Notes: generated from the sequence alone by a model not told the origin. Numbered from the stretch's first letter, positions 10,176-19,718 are shown. The stretch is 64,000 nucleotides of DNA from Paraphotobacterium marinum (GCF_002216855.1 NZ_CP022356.1:248001-312000); one strand, 5' to 3'. Numbers and translations are program-made.

Positions 10176-10510
10176 AAATCTCCAACTCTATTAAAATTTA
10201 GAGTTCTTTTTCAAAGATAAATACATTACTTCATCTATCCTTAATATTTTATCTGGAACAAAATTATTTAAATACTTTAAGCTGCAAGGTTTCAACTTTT
10301 TTCAATAAAATTACTGATAGTTTATCTTCTTAAAAATAATACATTTAACCTACAACACCGTCCCTTGAATCAATAATTTATCCCAATTATTTCTTTTCAC
10401 CACACAAAACACACCTTTAATCATTTTAATCTTGTTGAATGAATGGTTTATAAGGAAAATATATTTTATTGAATAGACGTCATTATTAATTTTCTGTTTT
10501 TGGAGGTATT

Positions 10511-10903
10511 ATGAAAAAGAATATTTTTATGACAATTGGTTGTTTGATCATACTTACAACATCTTGGATATCTTGTGCTAAGAATTGGAAAGAGCCACGT
10601 ATTCTTGCACAAGAATATAATGATGATATTAATTATTCCAGTTCAAAGCAGTTTGTAAAAAAATGGAAAGATCATCGATTTACTCTTTGTAGATATGGTC
10701 GCTGCTCAACACAAGTGGGTAAAAAAGCAATTTTACAAAATCAAAGATAATGGAAAAGAGACAACCCCACTGCAGAGTGTGTTGTAACTGATGCTTGGTG
10801 GGAGGGAGATAATAGACTTGGATTTCACTGCACTAATGGTAGAAGTGATTTATTAATCTTTAACAAAAATAGAAAAGTAATCAAAGAAGAGATAAGAAGT
10901 TAG
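10511..10903 (+). pseudogene. Paralogue of the 9398 secreted protein with an in-frame stop
   Basis: The frame starts at ATG 10511 behind the same RBS (GGAGGT). It aligns end to end with the 130-aa protein at 9398, including the signal peptide, the cysteines (LCRYGRC, AECVV, FHCTN) and the end DLLIFNKNRKVIKEEIRS. At 10748-10750 a TAA stands where the intact copy has GAG, truncating the product at 79 aa. The frame beyond is otherwise open to TAG at 10901-10903, so the mutation is probably recent. An inverted repeat (AGAGAG / CTCTCT) follows at about 10930-10948. Confidence 0.8.
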
Positions 10904-10968
10904 ATTTTAATAAACTTAATTTTCAAGAAAGAGAGGAGCATTCTCTCTCATTTCAATCTAATCTTACA

Positions 10969-11406
10969 TTAAGATGTAATATCATATACTTCTTTATTAT
11001 TAATTATTACTAGGTTCGTATTCAATCTGAAGTGATCTCCTGCTTGAACAAACTCATAGGGCAGGTTTATGACTTCTCTGGTAGATTTATTTATAATGCT
11101 TTTATCATGAATTTCATAATCTTCTGTCTTTTCTGTTTGTAGCTTTTTGGACCATGAAGGTCTATCAAAATATTGAAACGCTTCTTTAATATTGGTATTA
11201 TTTTTAACGGCTTGAAGTGCTTGAGGCAAACATTGATGTAATGATTTAAAATACTCTGGATCAGATTTTATTTTTAAATCTTTAATTAAACCATTAATGA
11301 TTTCTTTAAAATATTCATGATTACTAATAGCATAATTGATGACATCATAAACACTAAGGTTATTGCTTTTCATTTGTTCTACAAGGGACTCATAATTTAA
11401 ATACAT
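10969..11406 (-). CDS. Hypothetical protein, 145 aa
   Basis: No family recognised. The N-terminal two thirds look helical (NNLSVYDVINYAISNHEYFKEIINGLIKDL); the C-terminus is probably beta-rich (STREVINLPYEFVQAGDHFRLNTNLVIINNKEV). No signal peptide and no membrane segment, so it is probably cytoplasmic. It is convergent with the broken secreted-protein gene at 10511 and is the surviving copy of a duplicated gene whose sister is the fossil at 9880-10175. Confidence 0.6.
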   Translation of the reverse strand: MYLNYESLVEQMKSNNLSVYDVINYAISNHEYFKEIINGLIKDLKIKSDPEYFKSLHQCLPQALQAVKNNTNIKEAFQYFDRPSWSKKLQTEKTEDYEIHDKSIINKSTREVINLPYEFVQAGDHFRLNTNLVIINNKEVYDITS

Positions 11407-11647
11407 ATTAAATGCCTTTTAAAAATTTTAAAATCGATCTTAACTAATACTACTATTAATGCAAGGTTATTTGTGTTTTTTTATTAGATTTATATTTCAA
11501 CGAGTAATTTTTTTCGGGTTTTGGGTGAAATACAAAGTCTATAAAACCCTTGGTTTTATAATTATATTTTTTTGATTAATTTAACTTTTTGTAAAAGTTA
11601 TTTAGATTTAATGAATCGAACACAATTTTTTAATAAGGATAGAGTAT

Positions 11648-12507
11648 ATGTGTAAAAAAATGTTGTATTGTTTTATATCAATGTCATTTTTTTTTATGTC
11701 TTTTTTCTCAATAGGAAAGACTGAATCCGTAGAGTATTATAGTAACCGAGCTGACATAAATAAAGTACAAGTTTTGGTAATACAAATACCTGGAGTTAAG
11801 AGAAATGCTAAAGAATACAATCAGCAGCTTGCTTTCCTCCCTTCAAAAAATATTTAGTCTTAACACCGAAATTTAGCTTTGTAAGTTGGCCTAAATCTAC
11901 TTTTATTCAAGGCAATAAATCTAAAACCTTTCCTTATCACAGCTCTTTTTCTGATTTAGATCATAAGATAAAATCAGTTTTGGAAATTCATCACAATATT
12001 AAAAAAATAATTATTGTAGGTCATTCAGCAGGAGCACAGCTGCTTCAAAGATATTTAGCTCTTTCTAATATGCCATACGAATTATCTTTAAATAAAAAAT
12101 ATAAAACTAAATTTATAATTATTTCTCCAGGAACTTTCATGTACTTTTCGAAATATCGTCCCATCAAAAATGATCATTGTCCTAAATTCAATAATTATAA
12201 ATATGGAATGGAGCACCTAAATCATTATGGAAAAAAACATGCAGACACAATAGTTTCAAGATATTTATCATTAGACATCATCTATATGGTAGGTAGTCTT
12301 GACATCAAAAGAGGTGGTAATTTATTAAAAAACTGCAAAGCTGATATGCAGGGCAAAAACAGAAAACAAAGATCAGAAAACTTTGTTAGATATTTAAATG
12401 ATACTTATAAACAAAAAAACAAGCTAATTATTCTCCCAAATGTACCACATAATTATAAAAAAGTATTTCAATCTCATGCCTTGAGGCAAGTTTTGTTAAA
12501 TATTTAA
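11648..12507 (+). pseudogene. Alpha/beta-hydrolase-like protein split by a -1 frameshift
   Basis: Two frames together encode one protein. The first (11648-11857) has a signal peptide (residues 1-24) and VLVIQIPGVKRNAKEYNQQLAFLPSK. The second continues YLVLTPKFSFVSWPKS and carries the nucleophile elbow GHSAGAQ (G-x-S-x-G) near 12022. The junction is at TCA AAA AAT (11843-11851). One extra A would restore a single frame; it is also the slippery heptamer A AAA AAT read in frame. Whether it is decay, phase variation, recoding or a homopolymer error cannot be told from sequence. Total length about 285 aa; function unknown. Confidence 0.65.
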
Positions 12508-12560
12508 AGTTAATTAATTGACTCATATAATTAAAAGTGGAGTCAATTTAATTCTATAAA

Positions 12561-13466
12561 CTAAATCAACGCTTTGTTTTTATTTTTATTTTTATTGGAT
12601 AAGATAAATGATTCTGTTATGGAAATCATAAGTGCTATCCAAATAAATGAAAAAGAAATCATTTGGCTTGAAGTAAAAGGTTCATTATACATATAAATGG
12701 CCGTTAACAGAGCAAGCGTTGGATTAATATATTGAAAAAAACCAATTGTTGTTAAGTCTAATCTAAGAGTTGCTTTATGCAAAAATATCAATGGCAAAAC
12801 GGTGAGTAAGCCTGCACCCATAATTAACAAATCTAAAAGTATAGAGTTTTGGAAAAAATTAGCTGTTGGAGCAACGTCCAAAAAAATTAAATATGATAAA
12901 GCTAAAGGGAGAAATAGCACCATTTCGAATAATAAGCCGCTTTGTGAATCAATAGGAATTTTTTTTCTAAGAACTGTGTAAATAGCAAAAGAAAATGCTA
13001 AAGACAGAGCAATCCATGGAATCCCATGAAAAACATAAATATTGTATGAAACACCACATACCGTTAGGAATACTGAAATGGCTTTGAATTTTGTTAACTT
13101 TTCTTTAAAGAAAAAGATTCCACAAAAGATTATAATTAATGGAATCATGAAATAACCTAAACTAGCATCCATAACGTGATTGTTATTGATCGCCCACAGA
13201 TACAAACTCCAATTAAATACTATTAAAATAGATGTAATGCTTAAGCTCAGCCATAATTTTTTATTTTTATAAATTTTAAGAAAATATTTAACGTTTTTCA
13301 TCGCGTAAACAAGCATGACAAGAGATAATGTTCCAAAAAGAACACGAAAACAAACCATTTCTACCGTTGGAATGTCGTGAAGAAAGCTATAGTAAAGAGG
13401 CCCTAATCCCCATATCGTGTAGGCTAGAACGACATAGATTACACCTGACCACTTATTCGATATCAT
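12561..13466 (-). CDS. rarD: RarD-type EamA/DMT superfamily permease
   Basis: About 300 aa with ten hydrophobic segments in two EamA repeats. It matches the RarD branch (GVIYVVLAYTIWGLGPLYY at the N-terminus, FNWSLYLWAINN, SLGYFMIPL, and LDLTTIGFFQYINPTLALL near the end). RarD proteins are inner-membrane transporters, originally linked to chloramphenicol sensitivity; the natural substrate is uncertain. I prefer ATG 13466 over the GTG at 13475 because an AGAG element lies 8 bp before it. The C-terminus is an asparagine/lysine run (SNKNKNKNKALI). Confidence 0.85.
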   Translation of the reverse strand: MISNKWSGVIYVVLAYTIWGLGPLYYSFLHDIPTVEMVCFRVLFGTLSLVMLVYAMKNVKYFLKIYKNKKLWLSLSITSILIVFNWSLYLWAINNNHVMDASLGYFMIPLIIIFCGIFFFKEKLTKFKAISVFLTVCGVSYNIYVFHGIPWIALSLAFSFAIYTVLRKKIPIDSQSGLLFEMVLFLPLALSYLIFLDVAPTANFFQNSILLDLLIMGAGLLTVLPLIFLHKATLRLDLTTIGFFQYINPTLALLTAIYMYNEPFTSSQMISFSFIWIALMISITESFILSNKNKNKNKALI

Positions 13467-13475
13467 GTTGAGCAC

Positions 13476-13776
13476 TCTACTTAAAAAAATTATTTTGCTA
13501 ATATACTATATATATACAATTTCACATACTGATTTGTTTCAGTGAGAATTATTTTTTAAAATAAATGTGGCTTTAATGAAGCAAATAGTCTTATTTTTTA
13601 CGACTTTCTCATTCAATTAACAAGGTAAGTAAAATTATATTTAATACATAAAAGCGGAATATCAGGCAATAATTTTATTTGTATATTTCCTTAATGAGAT
13701 TACCCTTAAAATGATGACAAAGTTTAAAAATTTTTTATGACGAAGGTTTAACAGCTTCTAAAGAACTCTTATCGAG
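13476..13776. other. Noncoding gap
   Basis: No gene or convincing hairpin seen. It should contain the rarD promoter and the 3' end of the LytTR transcript. Confidence 0.4.
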
Positions 13777-14601
13777 TTAACTATAATTTAAAGTATTAAG
13801 CACTAAATTCTTCCTAGATTCAGCTATGAGAATAGTTTTTTTATTCCTTAAGATAACTTCATTACCATTCATTTGTTCAATATATTTTAGGTTGATAATA
13901 GTTGAACGATTGACTCGAATAAAATTAAATGTTTCAAGTTTCTTTTCCAAATTACTTAATGTATCTCTTATAGGAAATTTTTCATTATCGACAATGATAT
14001 CCATGTAATTACCATCGGCTTGAATATAGTCTATTTCATGAGGCTCTATGATATAATCTTTATCTACTTTATTCACAAAAAAATAAGTTTTGTGATTCAT
14101 ACTTTCTTTGGACCTATTCGTGATCAGATGTGTTTCTGATAGATAATTTTGCATCATTTGCTTAAGTTGACGATAGATAGCCCACACAATTAAAATGGCT
14201 GACGAATTCAATAAATAATAGTTTTCAAGTAACATGACAACATGCTTTACATACTCAATCCCAGTTTTTAATTGCTTCAAAAATAACATTTCTATTGCTC
14301 CAGATAATGCTAATGCAAAAACATTTTGAATGAGCAGTAGACTAAAGAAAAGAAGCCATTCTTTTTTTGTCTTTTTATATTTTACGCGCCACTTTTTTTG
14401 ATATATATAAACAAATAAAGAACATAACAAAGCCAATTCTAAATGAGCCGAAATCCAGAATGTGACAAAGTAGTCTGGTTGGCCTAATGATAAATAAGTC
14501 GTTCTAAAAGCAGACCAACACAGAATCGCATAAACGATTGTACCAATCAAAAAAATAGAAAGAAGGGTTTGATTATTTAAAAATTTGACAATTTTTGGCA
14601 T
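13777..14601 (-). CDS. Membrane-anchored LytTR transcriptional regulator (intact)
   Basis: 274 aa in one frame: four hydrophobic segments in residues about 15-165, then a LytTR DNA-binding domain at about 172-270. The domain shows the family motifs DYIQADGNYMDI, FPIRDTLSNLEKKL and FIRVNRSTIIN. LytTR domains bind direct repeats in promoters; here the membrane domain presumably senses a signal, with no receiver domain and no histidine kinase. It is the only unsplit member of five such loci in the window and is the template for recognising the others (18554, 25559, 26836 and 27880). Confidence 0.85.
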   Translation of the reverse strand: MPKIVKFLNNQTLLSIFLIGTIVYAILCWSAFRTTYLSLGQPDYFVTFWISAHLELALLCSLFVYIYQKKWRVKYKKTKKEWLLFFSLLLIQNVFALALSGAIEMLFLKQLKTGIEYVKHVVMLLENYYLLNSSAILIVWAIYRQLKQMMQNYLSETHLITNRSKESMNHKTYFFVNKVDKDYIIEPHEIDYIQADGNYMDIIVDNEKFPIRDTLSNLEKKLETFNFIRVNRSTIINLKYIEQMNGNEVILRNKKTILIAESRKNLVLNTLNYS

Positions 14602-14696
14602 TTCAACCTTTTATACTCTTAAAACTCATGTGATTATTATATCTTTTAAAGCTAACTTAAAATAGTACTTTATTTAGTTTACTCAAGGTAATGAGT

Positions 14697-15629
14697 TTAT
14701 TTTAAAATAAATTCATTACCTAGTAAAACCATGATTGGTATGATGACAGATGAACATATGGTAGTTAAAAATATTATGGTTGCACTTTGTGCCGCATATA
14801 CTTTAAATTCCTTTGCAAAAATGAATAATGACGCTGCTGGTGGCAAAGCTGATAAAATTAAACCAGAAATTGCCCAGTCATGTGGGACATGAAGTAAGAT
14901 CATACCGATGAGAACAATAAGAGGTTGGATTGTAAACTTAAACAAAGAAATCATAAAAGTATCTTGTATTTGAATTACTTTTTTTTCTGAGCCCAGAGCC
15001 ATACCAATTGCAAATAGAGCGCAAGGAGTTGCTGTTGCTCCTAACATAGTAGAGCTTTCGAGGATAAACTCAGGAATAGTTATTTTAAAATAAGATGTTA
15101 AAAGACCTAGTATTATCATAATAGAAAAAGGTTGTTTAAATATATCTAAAACGATTACTCCTAAATTATGTCTTCTTTCTGAGTCATGTTCTTTTAAAAA
15201 TGGAAGTAATATAATCTGAAAGATAGACATCAATAAAGTAGCCATTAATCCGGCAAGGACTCCTTGCTTTCCAGCCACAACTGAACAGATGGGTATTCCC
15301 ATAAAGGCAGTATTAGGCAAAAACGAAAGCATACTTTTCATCGTAACTTCTTCTTTTGTAGATTGAGGATAAACATAAAGATATAAAAGTTTACTTATGA
15401 TGAATACAGCTATCATTCCAATTGTAAAAACAATCATAAATTTAAAATTAAAAAATTGACTAAAGTTTTGTTGTGATAATGATGAGAAAACTAAGGCAGG
15501 TAATCCAAAATAATACACAAATTTATTTAATGCGACTAGAGCATCTTTCCCTAAAAGCTTTTTCTTTTCAGAAAAAAAACCCACCCCTATGAATAGAAAT
15601 ATAGACAAGAGTATGTCAATAATTTGCAT
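14697..15629 (-). CDS. AEC-family transporter (auxin efflux carrier / malonate permease-like)
   Basis: 310 aa with about ten membrane segments and the AEC pattern: LNKFVYYFGLPALVF near the N-terminus, FLPNTAFMGIPI in the middle and SALPPAASLFIFAKEF in the second half. Bacterial AEC proteins export or import organic acids such as malonate or malate. It is divergent from a LysR-type regulator with a 101-bp shared intergenic region, the usual arrangement for LysR control of the neighbouring transporter. Confidence 0.85.
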   Translation of the reverse strand: MQIIDILLSIFLFIGVGFFSEKKKLLGKDALVALNKFVYYFGLPALVFSSLSQQNFSQFFNFKFMIVFTIGMIAVFIISKLLYLYVYPQSTKEEVTMKSMLSFLPNTAFMGIPICSVVAGKQGVLAGLMATLLMSIFQIILLPFLKEHDSERRHNLGVIVLDIFKQPFSIMIILGLLTSYFKITIPEFILESSTMLGATATPCALFAIGMALGSEKKVIQIQDTFMISLFKFTIQPLIVLIGMILLHVPHDWAISGLILSALPPAASLFIFAKEFKVYAAQSATIIFLTTICSSVIIPIMVLLGNEFILK

Positions 15630-15730
15630 TAATTTTTCCTTTTAACCACGAATAATTGTTTTCAAAAATAACACAAATTATGTATAATAAAAATTGATTA
15701 TTTTTTATAAAATTATTACTTTTTATTATA
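15630..15730. promoter_or_regulatory. Divergent promoter region between AEC transporter and LysR gene
   Basis: A 101-bp very AT-rich spacer between two divergent starts (15629 and 15731). By LysR convention it should hold a T-N11-A operator bound by the 15731 product; I cannot single out one site among the many A/T palindromes. Confidence 0.45.
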
Positions 15731-16621
15731 ATGAATCTCTCTATCAAACAAATTGAAACTTTTATTGTATTTTCTAAGCTTTTAAGTGTTTCTTTGACTG
15801 CTAAAAAAGTTAATTTAAGTCAACCAGCAGTTTCAAAAATTATTAAGGAAATAGAACATCAAGTTGGTGCGCGGATTATTGAACGTATTGAAAATAGGGT
15901 TTATTTAACTAAAGAAGGGAAAGTTTTGGTAAAATATGGAAAAAGATTACTCAAAGAAAACCAACTCCTGAAAGAAAATATTTTGATTCAATCTCGAGCC
16001 GGATATGGTGAAATTACTCTTTCCGTGCATAATGCTTTTCAAGATATTCTATTTGATGCTGTCTCTCAATTTATTTTAGAGTTTCCTAATATTAAAATTA
16101 ATTTTTTAATTGATAACCGTAATAATATTTTAAATCAAATCAAAAATAATGAGGCAGATTTTTACTTTTTAGCTCCAGTAAATAATAATAAACAGCTAAC
16201 CCAAAAATTTTTATATAAAAGTAAGATGACTTTAGTCGCTCCACCACAGCATCCATTAACTCAGAAAAAAAATGTTAGGCCTCAAGATTTAAATAATGAA
16301 ACAATTTTAATTCCTGAAAGAAGCACAACAATTTATCAGGAGCTTGATCAATTATTAACTTCTTTTAATATCCAATTCAAAACGATTACGATGAATAATA
16401 ATCTTTCTATTCAGTCTGGTGTGGCTTTTGGCTTGGGTCTTGCTTTGCTCCCTGAAGTTATTTTACATCAAAGTATTAATAATAAGCTCGTTATACCATT
16501 AAATTTAATTGATAAAGATAGGTGGATTTCAACTTTCTTAATTTATCATTCAAATCGTGAGCTGTCTCCATCAATGAAATTAATGAAAGATTTTTTATTT
16601 AATTTTTTTAAAAAACTCTAA
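15731..16621 (+). CDS. LysR-type transcriptional regulator
   Basis: 296 aa. The N-terminal winged helix-turn-helix (residues about 1-60) reads SVSLTAKKVNLSQPAVSKIIKEIEHQVG, the standard LysR recognition helix. Residues about 88-290 form the periplasmic-binding-protein-like effector domain (ITLSVHNAFQDILFD at its start and GLGLALLPEVIL near the end). It probably controls the divergent AEC transporter gene at 14697. The end is 6 bp from the end of the convergent umuC gene, leaving no room for a terminator. Confidence 0.9.
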   Translation: MNLSIKQIETFIVFSKLLSVSLTAKKVNLSQPAVSKIIKEIEHQVGARIIERIENRVYLTKEGKVLVKYGKRLLKENQLLKENILIQSRAGYGEITLSVHNAFQDILFDAVSQFILEFPNIKINFLIDNRNNILNQIKNNEADFYFLAPVNNNKQLTQKFLYKSKMTLVAPPQHPLTQKKNVRPQDLNNETILIPERSTTIYQELDQLLTSFNIQFKTITMNNNLSIQSGVAFGLGLALLPEVILHQSINNKLVIPLNLIDKDRWISTFLIYHSNRELSPSMKLMKDFLFNFFKKL

Positions 16622-16627
16622 AATTGA

Positions 16628-17887
16628 TTATTTAACTTTAGGAATATCATTCCATTTATTGGTGTACGAGGGTGATAAGAATTTTCGATTCATCTTCCAT
16701 TTGATACGAATGCCTTGGCTTGCAATGAATAATTTACCATGTTTACTTTGATTAATATTATCGATGACGTTCATAAGCTTAGATTTTAGCTCTGATTCTT
16801 CTTTTTTAAATAGATCTATTTGTTCCATTTTTTCTTGATAAAAGTCACTGAGAATCACACCAGATTTATGATATTGGTATTCAGGGAGCCATATTTTTTT
16901 TAATATTTGATTGGCTACTTGAATCACTTTTATATAATTATTAGTCGGCTTTAATAAACTTTGTGCAAAGAAATTAGAATAATAACCTTGTTTTGAAAAT
17001 CGATTAGTTTGGATAAATATGCCAATATTTTTTGTTCTTTGATTTTCTCTTCGTAATTTTTCAGTAGCTCTAAAGGCATAGGTGGAAATGGCTTGTTGCA
17101 TGTCATCGATATTCTCAATTTTTTTACCAAAAGATTTGCTACAAACAATTTGTTTTTTAGGTGTAGGCTGTTCTTCTAAATTTAATATAGATTGGCCATT
17201 TAATTCGTATATAATGCGTTCAACAACAACCGAAAATTTTTTTCGTATTGTAATAGGATCAACCTGGGCTAAATCGAAAACTGACTTTATTCCTAATAAG
17301 TTTAATTTTTTATTTAATTTATATCCCACCCCCCATACTTCTGAAACAGGTGTTATTTTCATCAATTTATGTTGTGCTTGAATATTGCATAAATTACAAA
17401 CCCCATTAAGAGTAGGGTATTTTTTAGCTGCATAGTTGGCCAATTTGGCGAGTGTTTTTGTTGGACCAATTCCAACTCCTACTGAAACACCAACATGCTT
17501 TTTAACTGTATTTTTAATTAATGATCCGAACTTAGACAGTTCATTTAACTCTGTTAAATCTAAGAAAGCCTCATCAATTGAATATACTTCTATATGAGGA
17601 GCCAATTGATCTAAGGTTTTCATCACTCTCGAACTAATATTTGCGTACAAGGTATAATTGGATGAAAAGCACTGAATATTATAGTTTTTAATCTTATCTT
17701 GAATCTTGAAAACAGGAATGCCCATAGATATCCCTAATTCTTTGGCTTCTTTTGAACGAGCAACAACACAGCCATCATTGTTTGATAAAACAATAATAGG
17801 AACCCCATTTAAATCAGGTCTAAATAGTCTTTCACAGCTAGCGTAAAAATTATTACAATCTACTAATGCAAATATTTTAGAACTCAT
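16628..17887 (-). CDS. umuC: DNA polymerase V catalytic subunit UmuC
   Basis: A 419-aa Y-family translesion polymerase. The N-terminal FALVDCNNFYASCERLFRPDL holds the first metal-binding aspartate, and YSIDEAFLDL holds the catalytic DE pair. The following KTLAKLANYAAKK and VWGVGYKLNKKL (helix-hairpin-helix) and the little-finger region are in the normal order. Length fits UmuC (about 420). It overlaps the umuD stop by 1 bp (TAATG), so translation is coupled. It replicates past lesions during SOS; transcription is from the LexA-controlled promoter upstream of umuD. Confidence 0.95.
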   Translation of the reverse strand: MSSKIFALVDCNNFYASCERLFRPDLNGVPIIVLSNNDGCVVARSKEAKELGISMGIPVFKIQDKIKNYNIQCFSSNYTLYANISSRVMKTLDQLAPHIEVYSIDEAFLDLTELNELSKFGSLIKNTVKKHVGVSVGVGIGPTKTLAKLANYAAKKYPTLNGVCNLCNIQAQHKLMKITPVSEVWGVGYKLNKKLNLLGIKSVFDLAQVDPITIRKKFSVVVERIIYELNGQSILNLEEQPTPKKQIVCSKSFGKKIENIDDMQQAISTYAFRATEKLRRENQRTKNIGIFIQTNRFSKQGYYSNFFAQSLLKPTNNYIKVIQVANQILKKIWLPEYQYHKSGVILSDFYQEKMEQIDLFKKEESELKSKLMNVIDNINQSKHGKLFIASQGIRIKWKMNRKFLSPSYTNKWNDIPKVK

Positions 17888-18324
17888 TACTTTAACTTTC
17901 TAATAATGTTTGTGACTACGCCAAACACCTCAAACTCATGACTGTCAGTTATTGTGATCGGACTGTAAGAGGAATTATGTGGAACTAAAATAGGCGTAGG
18001 TTTTAAGTGTATTTCTTTTACAGTTAACTCATTATTTAAACAGGCAATAATAATATTACCATGCTGGACGGTAATGGAACGGTCTACCACCAATATATCA
18101 TTAGGATATATTCCCGCATCGATCATAGAATCGCCATCTACCTCTACAAAATAAGAAGAGGAAGGGTTCTTTATGCACAACTCATTTAAATCAAGCTCTC
18201 TTTCAATATAATCTTCCGCGGGTGATGGAAAACCTGCTGATACCTTATCTCTAAAAACTGGAATTAATGTTGATGACAATCTCTTATTATGTGTTTTTTT
18301 TATGTTTAATATTTTTACTTTCAT
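17887..18324 (-). CDS. umuD: UmuD, SOS mutagenesis S24-family autoprotease
   Basis: 145 aa. RecA-stimulated self-cleavage converts it to UmuD', which joins UmuC. The probable cleavage site is A30-G31 in SAGFPSPAEDY (E. coli has C-G at this place). The Ser-Lys dyad is S66 (VDGDSMIDAG) and K103 (NELTVKEIH). First gene of the umuDC operon. A LexA box lies 20-39 bp before the start codon. Confidence 0.95.
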   Translation of the reverse strand: MKVKILNIKKTHNKRLSSTLIPVFRDKVSAGFPSPAEDYIERELDLNELCIKNPSSSYFVEVDGDSMIDAGIYPNDILVVDRSITVQHGNIIIACLNNELTVKEIHLKPTPILVPHNSSYSPITITDSHEFEVFGVVTNIIRKLK

Positions 18325-18343
18325 ATATCACTAAAAATAATTA

Positions 18344-18363
18344 TACTGTCTATACATACAGTA
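18344..18363. promoter_or_regulatory. LexA (SOS) box of umuDC
   Basis: TACTGTCTATACATACAGTA matches the gammaproteobacterial consensus CTGT-N8-ACAG exactly, with TA on both flanks. It overlaps a TATAAT-like -10 element read on the minus strand. This places umuDC in the SOS regulon and supports an E. coli-like LexA. Confidence 0.92.
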
Positions 18364-18553
18364 TAATTATTTATTGATTTTTGATCAATGTTTCTAGATA
18401 TAAGTGATAAAATTCTTATTAAGATATATCTTGGAAAGAAAAAATGAGACAAATAGCTTATTAGCAACTAATCTTTTGGAGTGTATCAAAATTTGCATAC
18501 AGATCTTAGTTTCTATAAGCTGTCATACAATAAATTTGAAATAATAAGGCTCT

Positions 18554-19207
18554 ATGAACAACATCTTGAAATACTTAACAAAAGTTATTTATAACTCTCC
18601 TATATTATATACATTTTTAGGTTTTTTACTTTTAAAATACACTTGGAATATATTTCTATATGCTTATAACAGATTTGAAGAATCAAAAGAAACAATAGAT
18701 TTTCAAAAGCATCAAGATATCGCACCTTTTTCCTACTATTTACTGAATGAATTATTTAGTCAAATAGCAGTTTTTGTGACAATTTGGATTTTATTAATTT
18801 ATTTATATCGTTATTTTTATTTGAAAGAAGATTTAACTTTTAAAAAAGCGATAAATACTTTTATAGGTTCTGTTTTTGCATTTTGTTTGATTTTAACATT
18901 GATGAAAATCATAAGTGAATTAACATTTGGCGGAATTTGGTATGGTAATCCTAGTTACGAAAGGTTTATATATGGTTTAGAAATAGCGACTCAACCAGCA
19001 AGATTATTCGGTAACTTATATTTTTCATCCGCAGCAATTTTAGATTTAGGCGTTTTTTGTCTGATATGTCGTTTGATGAAAAAAAATGAAATCAAATTTT
19101 TTACTAACAAAGCATTAAGAAAACTTATTCCATTAAATACAACGGTTCAAAAAGATTTATCTATGAATGATATTTCTGTTGATCAGGAAAAAAAGAAGAC
19201 GATTTGA
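18554..19207 (+). CDS. LytTR regulator locus 1, membrane half
   Basis: 217 aa with four hydrophobic segments (about 14-34, 72-92, 103-120 and 153-175) and a charged linker ending DQEKKKTI before TGA at 19205. It corresponds to the membrane domain of the intact regulator at 13777. The DNA-binding half follows in the -1 frame. The linker contains the slippery heptamer A AAA AAG (19189-19195), in frame and four codons before the stop. A -1 slip there gives one fused protein; without it a membrane protein alone is made. Confidence 0.65.
   Translation: MNNILKYLTKVIYNSPILYTFLGFLLLKYTWNIFLYAYNRFEESKETIDFQKHQDIAPFSYYLLNELFSQIAVFVTIWILLIYLYRYFYLKEDLTFKKAINTFIGSVFAFCLILTLMKIISELTFGGIWYGNPSYERFIYGLEIATQPARLFGNLYFSSAAILDLGVFCLICRLMKKNEIKFFTNKALRKLIPLNTTVQKDLSMNDISVDQEKKKTI
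19189..19195 (+). promoter_or_regulatory. Candidate -1 frameshift site A AAA AAG
   Basis: Codons GAA AAA AAG place the heptamer in the correct phase. It is the same heptamer used in E. coli dnaX. After a -1 slip, reading continues GAA GAC GAT TTG ATA CGA into the LytTR domain. A zero-frame stop lies close downstream (19205). I see no strong upstream SD-like stimulator or downstream stem. Confidence 0.45.
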
Positions 19208-19557
19208 TACGAGTTTTGACTGTAGATAAAGCTAATGAAAAAATTTTTATCAATATTGAAGATGTTTTATATTTTTGTTCAGATGGAAATTACATTGATG
19301 TATACACTGAAAATGAAACGTATTGTATTCGTATGACACTTAAAGAATTAGAACTAAAGTTGTCAAATTATTTTAAAAGAGTACACCGTTCTAGTATTGT
19401 AAATTTAACAAAAGTTAAATCTATCAAATTAGAATCGAACAACAGAAGTTTTAAATTAAATATGACAAATAATCAAGAAGTTGTAGTTTCTCGCAAATAC
19501 CAGCCTATTATAAAAAAAGACTTGAATCGCGTTAAACATTGCGAGCATTTTAAATAA
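19204..19557 (+). CDS. LytTR regulator locus 1, DNA-binding half
   Basis: 117 aa that is essentially one complete LytTR domain: IRVLTVDKANEKIFINIEDV, FCSDGNYIDV, YCIRMTLKELELKL, RVHRSSIVNL and VVVSRKYQPI. TTG 19204 overlaps the TGA of the membrane half (TTGA), so it could be made by re-initiation, but no good RBS precedes it. The alternative is -1 frameshifting at 19189. By analogy with the intact 13777 protein the natural product is probably a fusion. It precedes purT by about 160 bp. Confidence 0.65.
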   Translation: MIRVLTVDKANEKIFINIEDVLYFCSDGNYIDVYTENETYCIRMTLKELELKLSNYFKRVHRSSIVNLTKVKSIKLESNNRSFKLNMTNNQEVVVSRKYQPIIKKDLNRVKHCEHFK

Positions 19558-19718
19558 CTTAGGACTGTCAAGCGTGTCTAGTGTAATTTATTTTATTTAG
19601 TTCACGGGGGGTGTACAAACATCCGTTATTAAGCTATCTTGTATAAGTGTCATTTTAATATTTGATTAATTATCAGTAACTCATAATTAATATATATAAA
19701 TTTTATAGAGGCTTGAAT

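Larger units (their letters stand above)
9305..11406. repeat. Tandem segmental duplication of a two-gene module
   Basis: TAATCATTTTAATCTT occurs at 9305 and 10418, and the start codons at 9398 and 10511 have the same offset of 1113 bp. Each copy consists of a small secreted protein gene (+) and a convergent gene (-). In copy A the plus gene is intact and the minus gene is a fossil (about 9880-10175). In copy B the plus gene has a nonsense codon and the minus gene (10969-11406) is intact. The fossil also lost about 110 bp internally. Confidence 0.75.

Noticed and set aside
16951-17381. Frames inside umuC on both strands
   Set aside because: Shadows of a complete, well-conserved polymerase gene.
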